A stretch of DNA of 64,000 nucleotides, from assembly GCA_902363835.1 (NCBI GenBank), contig CABJBM010000012.1, forward strand, positions 62,001 to 126,000, given 5' to 3'. Position numbers and translations under genes: made by a program. Below the pieces are notes generated by a model. The model worked only from the letters and a program-made list of their open reading frames with translations. It searched no databases and had not been told where the DNA came from. Positions 58,143 to 64,000 of this stretch are shown piece after piece; positions within the stretch are counted from its first letter, which is position 1, and every line of letters begins with the position of its first letter. This DNA is from Lachnospiraceae bacterium. GTDB lineage: Bacteria > Bacillota > Clostridia > Lachnospirales > Lachnospiraceae.

Positions 58143-58580
58143 ATGACTGGAATTATTATTACGGGCCATGGAACATTTGCAACAGGCATTACAAGTGCGC
58201 TGGAACTTCTCACAGGCCATCAGGATTTTTTAGTTCCAATAGACTTTAACTCGGACCATAGCGAGGAACAGCTAAAAGAGAATTTAAACGCTGCCTTTGA
58301 CCACTTCCGGGACTGCGAACAAATCCTGGTGCTGTGTGACATCCTGGGAGGCTCTCCTTTTAAAAATGCGGTGGTCTTAAGCTTTGGAGATGAGCGGATC
58401 AAGGTCCTTTACGGAACAAACTTAGGCATGGCCGTTGAACTGACCATGCGCTGTATAACAGGTCAGGTGATTGAAGCAGATACACTGGCAGATGAGCTCA
58501 TTGAAATCGGAAAAACACAGATCGGAAGATACCAGTATGTACCGGCAGAAACGTCTGAAGAACCAGAGGAAGGAATTTGA
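58143..58580 (+). CDS. PTS mannose-family IIA component
   Basis: 145 residues from ATG 58143. Phosphorylated His9 in ITGHGTFATGI; LCDILGGSPFKNAV is the family loop. Passes phosphate from HPr to IIB encoded 5 kb upstream in the same cluster. The ribosome site comes from the second copy of a 49-bp duplication. Separate IIA and IIB genes, rather than a fused IIAB, is the GalNAc/fructosamine-type layout. Confidence 0.9.
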   Translation: MTGIIITGHGTFATGITSALELLTGHQDFLVPIDFNSDHSEEQLKENLNAAFDHFRDCEQILVLCDILGGSPFKNAVVLSFGDERIKVLYGTNLGMAVELTMRCITGQVIEADTLADELIEIGKTQIGRYQYVPAETSEEPEEGI

Positions 58581-58583
58581 CCA

Positions 58584-59240
58584 ATGATAAAAGCAGTTAT
58601 ATTTGACATGGATGGAGTATTGATTGACAGCGAGATTGTGTACTTGGACCACATGCACGGGAAGCTGAAGCTTAAGTACCCTGATATCAACAGAGACACG
58701 CTGTTTACTGTAGTAGGAGCCACTGCCAAAAGAACTATGGAGATTCTGAGCGAAATCATCGGAGAAGATGCAGATTCCCAGAGCTTTCAGGAATTGTATG
58801 CCGGGATTTGGACCGACTGCCGTCCGGATTATCCCTCCATCCTGAGAAAGGAAGTCCCGGAGCTTTTAAAAGAGATTCGCCGCAGAGGCTATCTTGTAGC
58901 CCTAGCCTCTTCTACCAGCAGAGCAGGAATCGAAGAGGTGCTTACCACCTGCGGGCTGAAAGAAAACTTCAACTATATTGTAAGCGGCGAGGAATTTAAA
59001 GAAAGCAAGCCTAATCCGGAAATTTATCTTCATACTGCTGCCGCCCTTCAGTGCGCTCCTGAGGAATGCCTGGTGGTGGAGGATTCCACCTATGGGATCA
59101 TGGCAGCACATGGGGCGGGAATGACCGTAATTTCCCTTGTTGATGAAAGATTCAGTTTTGACCGCAGTCTTGCGGATTATTCTATTCATGGCCTTGGGGA
59201 AGTATTGGAAGTGTTGGAGGAATTGGAAAAGAGAGAATGA
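58584..59240 (+). CDS. HAD-family phosphatase / phosphoglucomutase-like
   Basis: 218 residues. Nucleophile Asp in FDMDGVLIDSE, second motif ASSTSRAGIEEVL, Lys and acidic pair in ESKPNPEIYLHTA and VVEDSTYGIMAA. Either a sugar phosphatase or a beta-phosphoglucomutase. The ATG is 3 nt past the IIA stop with the ribosome site inside the IIA end (GAGGAAGG). It likely clears a sugar phosphate from the imported Amadori compound. Confidence 0.8.
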   Translation: MIKAVIFDMDGVLIDSEIVYLDHMHGKLKLKYPDINRDTLFTVVGATAKRTMEILSEIIGEDADSQSFQELYAGIWTDCRPDYPSILRKEVPELLKEIRRRGYLVALASSTSRAGIEEVLTTCGLKENFNYIVSGEEFKESKPNPEIYLHTAAALQCAPEECLVVEDSTYGIMAAHGAGMTVISLVDERFSFDRSLADYSIHGLGEVLEVLEELEKRE

Positions 59241-59402
59241 TTTGATATGTAAATGTAGTCTGCATGTCTGTTCAAAGGTTACTTTAGGTTGAACAAATTA
59301 TGTAAATAGTGTTATTGTAAATTTCAGTAAAGTTGTGACTTATTGTATCACAAAAAACAATTCTATCCTGCAAGGGGATGTCCAATTTAATAATAATGCG
59401 CA

Positions 59403-59444
59403 GACCGCTCTTTCAATCGTCAGATTGGCAAGGGCGGCCTTTTG
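59403..59444 (+). terminator. Terminator of the PTS / IIA-HAD unit
   Basis: GACCGCTCTT...AAGGGCGG stem with inner CAATC / GATTG and GTCA loop, then CCTTTTGT. About 160 nt past the HAD gene. Confidence 0.65.
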
Positions 59445-59622
59445 TATGATATACAAAAATAACGGAAGTCTTTTAAAACAAAATTTCCGCTTTTAATTAA
59501 AAAAGTCAATAGAACAGGACTATAACATTACCGTTGAATGCACCCCGTATAAAATTAAGGAGGAACGTACACTCTCTCCCTAGTGTTTATAGTTTGTTTG
59601 CAAAATTTTATCAGTTATAAAT

Positions 59623-59721
59623 TTAACAATCAAAATAAGTTAAGGTTTCACATGAATAATATTTGCCCTTGACATATCCAATTAAAGCCGGATTCACTTC
59701 CCAATAATAATGTCTGGGCAA
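59623..59721 (-). CDS. Possible 32-residue peptide or gene remnant
   Basis: TTG start preceded by AGAGGAG with a 6-nt gap, 32 codons, then TAA. The product (PRHYYWEVNPALIGYVKGKY and a Cys-containing end) is rich in Tyr/Trp. The frame is stopped directly upstream. It could be a small peptide, or the last codons of a lost gene. Low confidence either way. Confidence 0.25.
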   Translation of the reverse strand: MPRHYYWEVNPALIGYVKGKYYSCETLTYFDC

Positions 59722-59919
59722 GATGTTCTCCTCTTATCCCGGTTATTAAAAATCAATCGTTTTTATACCTATAAATGGGGTTCTGAAATTTTACTATATC
59801 TTCTTTAAAATAAATATAATGGGCAGTTAGAATCCTTTACATACTTGGTAATTAAGGCGAAAGTGCTTTAATCACAGTATCTTACACATGTCATAGTTTG
59901 CTGCGGACCTTTTCTGTTC

Positions 59920-60693
59920 TCATGGATTATAGAGCCTTAATGCCTCCAGCCTTTTAGCCCGTTCAAACGCTTCTTGTAAAAATTCCTCTGCTGATAAATG
60001 CTTATAATCCCAATTCATGGCCTCTATTGCAGTTGCACCTGAATAACCTTTTTCCGCAACCTTTTTCATGGCTGTCGGCCAATCAATCGGTCCGTCAAAG
60101 GGTAACTGATGTTGGGCATAGCTTCCGCCAATATCATGTAAATGCAGTGCCATTAACCGGGAACCATACCTGGATAATAAGTCAGCATCCGGATAGTAGC
60201 GGTAGTGATGTCCGCAGTCATAACAGAATCCCATACGCAGGGAATCCACTTGTCCCAGCACATATGCCAAATTCGCAAGGTTCCGTAAATTCTCCAGGGC
60301 AACATTGATCCCCAGCTGTTCCGCTTTCTCAGTGATTCTCTTGATTCTGCTCAGTCCTAATTCGTTATATGGATTGTCTTCGTTAGGCAAGTGTACCACC
60401 ATTGTGGGAATTTCAAATTCCGTGCAGTCCGCAACACATTGCAAATAGCAATCGGTTAAGGCTTCTCCGTCCAGATTGTCAAGCCAGAGGTCGTTTTGAT
60501 TTTCGACCGGTGTGTGGATATTTTCTATAAAAAGACCTGCCTCCCGCGCAATCTGTGGTGCGTTACGGTAATAGTTCCGTTCAAAGCCTTCACTCCACCA
60601 TAATAAAACGCCTTCAAATCCAACCTTTTTAATCAACTGATAACGTTTGTTTATGGGCAATTCATAGCCAAACCAATCGTAAATTGCAATCAT
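59920..60693 (-). CDS. Sugar phosphate isomerase/epimerase-like (TIM barrel)
   Basis: 257 residues of the xylose-isomerase-like / AP-endonuclease-2 barrel. Metal-site motifs are VVHLPNEDNP, NVALENLRNLANL with the Glu, GFCYDCGHHYRYYPDAD with Asp and His, and ALHLHDIGGSY. The family includes sugar isomerases, epimerases and dehydratase partners; substrate unknown. Single gene; no catabolic partner nearby. A 16-bp palindrome lies 80 bp upstream. Confidence 0.75.
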   Translation of the reverse strand: MIAIYDWFGYELPINKRYQLIKKVGFEGVLLWWSEGFERNYYRNAPQIAREAGLFIENIHTPVENQNDLWLDNLDGEALTDCYLQCVADCTEFEIPTMVVHLPNEDNPYNELGLSRIKRITEKAEQLGINVALENLRNLANLAYVLGQVDSLRMGFCYDCGHHYRYYPDADLLSRYGSRLMALHLHDIGGSYAQHQLPFDGPIDWPTAMKKVAEKGYSGATAIEAMNWDYKHLSAEEFLQEAFERAKRLEALRLYNP

Positions 60694-60772
60694 ACGCCGC
60701 CGCCTTTCTTATTTTTTCCGTTATAGCTTTTATATAATTCATAGACTTCATCTCAATAAAATTCAATAAATA

Positions 60773-60788
60773 ATATAAGTACTTATAT
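60773..60788. promoter_or_regulatory. Palindrome in the epimerase promoter region
   Basis: Perfect 16-bp palindrome ATATAAGTACTTATAT, 80 bp upstream of the epimerase start; a candidate operator in AT-rich DNA. Confidence 0.4.
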
Positions 60789-61100
60789 ATAGCGGAATAT
60801 TGCGGATAAGTGTTGATAATCTCACAATGGAATCATCCGGTTACGTCTCTGCCTTATCTCTGGATTAGAACTTCAAAATTCCTCTTCGCTGCTTTGTATT
60901 ATCTTTTAGTGATTTTCCCATTATTGCCATAATTACGTTTCGCAGCATCATAGTATAATAATTTTATCACACCAGTAAATAAATATCTATACTGTTGTAA
61001 GGCTTCATTATGATTGAATGAAATGGCATTGATCTATGTAACATGGATTATTACTCCTTCCACAATTGACTGGATTAACCACTCATGTATGATAAAAGAA

Positions 61101-61187
61101 TGCTTGTAAAGAAGCAATATGCAGCTACGCATACGCCGGCAAGAATTAAAAGCTGGATTTCACTTTTATATCCAGCCTTTACAAGCA
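61101..61187 (+). ncRNA. Candidate structured RNA with three-way junction
   Basis: Outer stem TGCTTGTAAAG (61101-61111) / CTTTACAAGCA (61177-61187), 11 perfect pairs; inside, TATGC / GCATA and GCTGGAT / ATCCAGC hairpins, giving a closed three-way junction of 87 nt. A terminator-like hairpin follows. Strand not determined; transcription not shown. Confidence 0.4.
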
Positions 61188-61202
61188 AATAAAGACACAA
61201 AA

Positions 61203-61238
61203 ATAGCGGAGGTCCTTTAAAATCAAGACTTCCGCTAT
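61203..61238. terminator. Terminator-like hairpin
   Basis: ATAGCGGA / TCCGCTAT with an adjoining GTC / GAC pair, in AT-rich flanks; could end a transcript from either side. Confidence 0.45.
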
Positions 61239-61247
61239 AAATAAAAA

Positions 61248-61270
61248 GAGCGCGAGACGGGACTCGAAAC
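61248..61270 (-). other. tRNA 3'-end-like sequence, possible attachment-site remnant
   Basis: On the minus strand GTTTCGAGTCCCGTCTC resembles a T-arm (TTCGAGTCCC) running into an acceptor-like GCGCTC, but no full tRNA can be folded upstream of it. Such stubs occur at integration sites of mobile elements. It sits at the edge of the accessory genes. Confidence 0.3.
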
Positions 61271-61373
61271 CTAGTAGCACCCCTAAAACAACGTAAATAC
61301 AGGAGGTTTGAGAGCAGTTCTTCTGTACTCCACCCCGCACTCCACCCTCTATTTTAACTTTATATATAGGAAA

Positions 61374-61415
61374 GCTGTCAAGGGTTCCGCAGGAACAACG
61401 CTTGCCCTTGACGGC
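61374..61415. repeat. Inverted repeat downstream of the secreted-protein genes
   Basis: GCTGTCAAGGG / CCCTTGACGGC (one G-T pair), with TTCC-GCA-GGAA inside the loop. 128 nt past the stop of the last secreted protein; no U tract at once, so probably not a simple terminator. Confidence 0.6.
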
Positions 61416-61542
61416 TTGGAGCAGAAAAGAAAACACCCCAAAAATAGAAATAGCTCGGAAAGATTCTCCACCTTTCCGGGCTTGTTTACTTTTACTACAT
61501 TTCTTGATGGCTTTCCAATGGTGACTATTACTCGTTTATAGC

Positions 61543-61992
61543 TTAATCCCAATCCCACTGACTGGCCCCTGAATTAAAATCTTGTGTTGGGTCAATAGCT
61601 ACAACTCCATTTTCGGATTTTGGTTGGTTGGCTATTTGTTCTTCTATCTTTCTTTGCACTTCGGCCTCTTGCTCGGCTGTCCAAGTGGACGATACCGTTG
61701 GCTCTGTGCTTTGTGCTTGACTTTTAGTCTCTGCTGGCTGTATCAACGCCCCATTAATATCTACTTGTTTTCCATCTGGTGTTGTCGTATTCATAAGAAG
61801 CCAGCCCTTTTCATCAAAATAATACTGTTTCCCGTCTATTTCTTTCCAACAGCTTACAGGGTAACTTTTATCGTCATTTTGATACCACCACCCGGTTGGC
61901 TCATGCTTCCATTCCCCAGCAAAGGCGACTATGCTCATACTAGCAGATAAAATAGCTGTTCCAATTAATACGCTTATTTTTCTCATATTCAT
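61543..61992 (-). CDS. Secreted cell-wall-binding-repeat protein with W-x-W-D tail (copy 1)
   Basis: 149 residues. A signal peptide (ISVLIGTAILSASMSIVAFA, cut likely before GEWKHE) is followed by a cell-wall-binding-type repeat (GWWYQNDDKSYPVSCWKEID, GKQYYFDEKGWL) like those of choline-binding proteins. After a Gln/Thr/Ser linker comes the shared C-terminal module: WTAEQEAEVQRKIEEQIANQ then DPTQDFNSGASQWDWD. The front 91 residues are identical to the neighbouring copy. Function unknown; likely a surface-bound small protein. Confidence 0.75.
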   Translation of the reverse strand: MNMRKISVLIGTAILSASMSIVAFAGEWKHEPTGWWYQNDDKSYPVSCWKEIDGKQYYFDEKGWLLMNTTTPDGKQVDINGALIQPAETKSQAQSTEPTVSSTWTAEQEAEVQRKIEEQIANQPKSENGVVAIDPTQDFNSGASQWDWD

Positions 61993-62534
61993 TTCCTCTT
62001 TTGTTGTTTACAGTGATTAATTAGCAAGAAAAGTTCCCTGCTTAGTCCCAGGACCACTGTGCGGCGGCATCGGTGTCTTGATTGGGGTCAACTGATATGC
62101 CTGCATCATTGACTGTTTCTTGGTTGGCTATTTGCTCGTCTATTCTCCTTTTTTGCTCCGCTTTTTGCTCTGGTGTTAAATTAGAAGAATATTCTGCCTC
62201 TTGACTTTTAGTCTCTGCTGGCTGTATCAACGCCCCATTAATATCTACTTGTTTTCCATCTGGCGTTGTTGTATTCATAAGGAGCCAGCCCTTTTCATCA
62301 AAATAATACTGTTTTCCGTCTATTTCTTTCCAACAGCTTACAGGGTAACTTTTATCATCATTTTGATACCACCACCCGGTTGGCTCATGCTTCCATTCCC
62401 CGGCAAAGGCGACTATGCTCATACTTGCAGATAAAATAGCTGTTCCAATTAATACGCTTATTTTTCTCATATTCATTTCCTCTTTTGTTGTTTACAGTGA
62501 TTAATTAGCAAGAAAAGTTCCCTGCTTAGTCCCA
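61716..62534. repeat. 335-bp tandem duplication, period 484
   Basis: 61716-62050 and 62200-62534 match over 335 bp with 7 substitutions, all inside the signal/wall-repeat coding part and all synonymous; the 49-bp gap between genes is identical. The unit spans the gap plus the front of each gene and the last codons of the gene before it. Confidence 0.9.
62042..62476 (-). CDS. Secreted cell-wall-binding-repeat protein with W-x-W-D tail (copy 2)
   Basis: 144 residues. Signal peptide and wall-binding repeat identical to the copy downstream up to PAETKSQ (91 residues). The rest has diverged but keeps the same module: LTPEQKAEQKRRIDEQIANQ then DPNQDTDAAAQWSWD. The copies are 49 nt apart with identical gaps. 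The combination of an invariant front and a variable module suggests the module is the working part, displayed on the wall. Confidence 0.75.
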   Translation of the reverse strand: MNMRKISVLIGTAILSASMSIVAFAGEWKHEPTGWWYQNDDKSYPVSCWKEIDGKQYYFDEKGWLLMNTTTPDGKQVDINGALIQPAETKSQEAEYSSNLTPEQKAEQKRRIDEQIANQETVNDAGISVDPNQDTDAAAQWSWD

Positions 62535-63239
62535 ATCCCACTGTCCGGCGGAATCAAAATCTTGGTCTTGACCAATATCAACTCCTCTGTTTTCTTCTTC
62601 TGGCTTATTTGTGTCCCACTCCTTTAGTCTCGCTTGCATTCTTGCCTCATCTTCGGCTGTCCAGGTTGAAGAAGTTGGTGCAGGTGCATTTTGCTCTTGA
62701 CTTACTGTTGTGGGTGTGCTGTTATTGTTGTTAGATTCGTTGGCTGGTTTTGTAGGTGTTGTATTGACTGGTTTTGTGGGTTGTGTGGCGGGTTTGGATT
62801 CTTGTGGTGCTGGTGTCTCAGCCTTAGTCTCTGTTGGTGTGGTATTTGTCTGTGCGTCTCGTTCCATGGCTAAGATTTCCTGTGTGAGTTCTTCCTTTGT
62901 AGGAAGATCGCCATATGTAACGTCCATGATCTCTCTTAGTGCGGTTTCGTCCGTTATATAACCTTTGACCCATGCACCAGCTAAGTTATCAAAAGCACTT
63001 TTTCCGAGTTCTCCATACTTATCAAAGGCATATACTGTTTCTTCGTCTGTTGTCAGTCCAATTTCGTCTCCATTTTCAAACGTTTCTATTACCTCTGTGG
63101 TGGGAACTGTTGTCTCTACCTGGGTAGATTCAATGGGTGCCAAAGTTTGCTTCGCTAAACAGGCAGTTGAACCTATCGCTAATAAGACAAACGTCCCGGC
63201 AATCACTACCAAACACATTGTCTTTCTTTTCTTTTCCAT
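62526..63239 (-). CDS. Secreted Pro/Thr-rich protein with W-x-W-D tail
   Basis: 237 residues. Export signal LVVIAGTFVLLAIGSTACLA; the Cys lacks a standard lipobox residue at -3, so lipid attachment is uncertain. A folded part follows (YAFDKYGELGKSAFDNLAGAW, TKEELTQEILAMER), then a Thr/Pro/Asn-rich linker of about 70 residues (PAPQESKPATQPTKPVNTTP) and the shared module: STWTAEDEARMQARLKEWDT then GQDQDFDSAGQWDWD. First of the three genes; the tail alone links it to the other two. Confidence 0.7.
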   Translation of the reverse strand: MEKKRKTMCLVVIAGTFVLLAIGSTACLAKQTLAPIESTQVETTVPTTEVIETFENGDEIGLTTDEETVYAFDKYGELGKSAFDNLAGAWVKGYITDETALREIMDVTYGDLPTKEELTQEILAMERDAQTNTTPTETKAETPAPQESKPATQPTKPVNTTPTKPANESNNNNSTPTTVSQEQNAPAPTSSTWTAEDEARMQARLKEWDTNKPEEENRGVDIGQDQDFDSAGQWDWD

Positions 63240-63288
63240 GTACTCTCCTCCTCCCTACAATTCTTGCCTTATTTATTCTGTCACGTTC

Positions 63289-63747
63289 TTAATCAACTTC
63301 TATTACTTCTAAATCAGAATCAATTTCTTTAAGAAGCTGATTCATTTTTTCTTTTGTTTTCATTTTCTCATATCCTGAAATCTCCCCATCTAAATAGATA
63401 TCAATCCCATCAAAATCAGGATACATTTCTGCTTCGCTAAGCTGTATTTCATTTTCACAAAGTAATTCTGAAAACTTGTCATACTGTTCTCCCACTATAC
63501 TTCTGTTAAATGTGAGAGAAATAGAATCCGAAAAATCATCACTATTTTCTTCAATATATGCAATGCGATCCACTAATTGAAGTAACATGGTTAATAGCTT
63601 ATTTCTAGCTTTTTCATCTTCCTCGTCTTTTGCCTTTGCATTTATTTCATCTATTGCGTCTAATATTGCCGTAGGTAACGATCCCAGCGGATATAATCCT
63701 AACACTCCCTTTAAAAAGTTCTTCGCAACAATTCCTTTGTTATCCAT
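63289..63747 (-). CDS. Hypothetical acidic protein
   Basis: 152 residues, not recognised. It starts NFLKGVLGLYPLGSLPTAIL, then a helical charged stretch (DEINAKAKDEEDEKARNKLL) and an alternating acidic C-terminal part (YPDFDGIDIYLDGEISGYEK). No signal peptide. It lies 49 nt upstream of the three secreted-protein genes on the same strand and may be part of that unit. Confidence 0.55.
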   Translation of the reverse strand: MDNKGIVAKNFLKGVLGLYPLGSLPTAILDAIDEINAKAKDEEDEKARNKLLTMLLQLVDRIAYIEENSDDFSDSISLTFNRSIVGEQYDKFSELLCENEIQLSEAEMYPDFDGIDIYLDGEISGYEKMKTKEKMNQLLKEIDSDLEVIEVD

Positions 63748-63932
63748 GTCTTTTCCACCTTTTGTCTTTAGAATATAGATATTTATTAAATTATTAAAGC
63801 CGTTAAACGTACTGGTTTTTTACATCTTTTATACCTATCCCCCCTTATATTATTAGAAGCAGATTCTTTAAACCGCAGAGCATATTAATCAACAGGATTC
63901 TTCATATTTCTACATTTATTGTTCTTGTCACC

Positions 63933-63955
63933 ATTATAAACTAGTAGTTTATAAT
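63933..63955. promoter_or_regulatory. 23-bp perfect palindrome near the right edge
   Basis: ATTATAAACTA-G-TAGTTTATAAT, 11-bp arms around one base, in a promoter-like AT-rich region 185 bp upstream of the acidic protein gene. A dimeric helix-turn-helix repressor site is likely. Confidence 0.6.
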
Positions 63956-64000
63956 TATCAACCAATAATTGTTTATTTCAATTTACAATGAGTTAATAAA

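Larger units (their letters stand above)
59241..59919. other. 680-bp intergenic region
   Basis: Holds the terminator at 59403-59444, a weak GCGGAA-type hairpin near 59462-59492 (AACGGAAGTC...TTTCCGC) similar to the one at 61203, a 32-codon minus-strand frame (59623-59721), and AT-rich sequence. Nothing else supportable. Confidence 0.5.
60789..61542. other. Non-coding boundary region
   Basis: No credible gene. It contains the nested hairpins at 61101-61187, a terminator-like hairpin at 61203-61238, a tRNA-3'-end-like stretch at 61248-61270 and an inverted repeat at 61374-61415. The stretch 60789-61100 shows nothing I can name. Confidence 0.5.

Noticed and set aside
58028..58249. 73-codon frame across the 49-bp duplication
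   Set aside because: The duplication keeps frame because its period is 51, but the frame runs into the IIA gene out of phase and encodes no recognisable domain.
61179..61436. 85-codon minus-strand frame in the boundary region
   Set aside because: Covers hairpins and the tRNA-like stub; no ribosome site and no motif.

Overview
The window is a stretch of low-to-mid GC Firmicutes chromosome. The GAGG-type ribosome sites, the repertoire (choline microcompartment, glycosidase/ABC loci, mannose-family PTS, Na+-type F-ATPase c subunit, YhgE/Pip protein) and many short U-tailed terminators point to an anaerobic Lachnospiraceae member of the Lacrimispora / Clostridium cluster XIVa kind. That placement is an inference from gene content; no rRNA gene is present to fix it.

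Left part (1-22 kb): the 3' end of metE overlapping metF; a small PP2C-like phosphatase and an acylphosphatase; a galE-nahK-nucleotidyltransferase operon for hexosamine/galactose salvage with a divergent AraC regulator; murA; a large membrane-anchored propeller-like protein; a Pro/Gly/Trp-rich protein; a second nucleotidyltransferase; then an import-and-cleave locus for beta-L-arabinofuranosides (solute-binding lipoprotein, two permeases, two GH127-family proteins) with a divergent AraC regulator and paired direct repeats in between.

Middle (22-46 kb): a complete atp operon (Z-like, I, B, E, F, H, A, G, D, C) whose c subunit carries the Na+-ligand pattern Q32/V63/E65/T66, followed upstream by a full GRM1-type choline-degrading bacterial microcompartment of about 16 kb: CutC choline TMA-lyase, CutD activase, acetylating aldehyde dehydrogenase, PduL phosphotransacylase, Fe-alcohol dehydrogenase, EutJ/EutP/EutQ/EutT-like accessory proteins, five hexameric-type BMC-A shell genes, a EutS/PduU type shell gene, a BMC-P vertex gene, a divergent BMC-like protein, and two EamA-type transporters. 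Choline would be split to trimethylamine and acetaldehyde, the latter disproportionated to ethanol and acetyl-phosphate. A second aldehyde dehydrogenase in the operon has lost both its catalytic Cys and its conserved Asn. A MerR regulator sits just upstream; its own promoter and the microcompartment promoter share the same unusual 20-bp spacer with a dyad, the signature of MerR-controlled promoters.

Right part (46-61 kb): thioredoxin, a membrane-anchored unknown plus YhgE/Pip protein, a decayed deoC, and a divergent amino-sugar / Amadori-product locus (mannose-family PTS IIB-IIC-IID, FrlB-like deglycase, FrlD-like kinase, GntR regulator, PTS IIA, HAD phosphatase, with a second SIS deglycase facing away). 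The last 3 kb look like an accessory island: three secreted proteins with different front ends share a about 45-residue C-terminal module ending in W-x-W-D, two of them created by a tandem duplication whose front halves differ only at synonymous sites. The boundary before them holds structured non-coding DNA, including a potential three-way-junction RNA and a tRNA-3'-end-like sequence.
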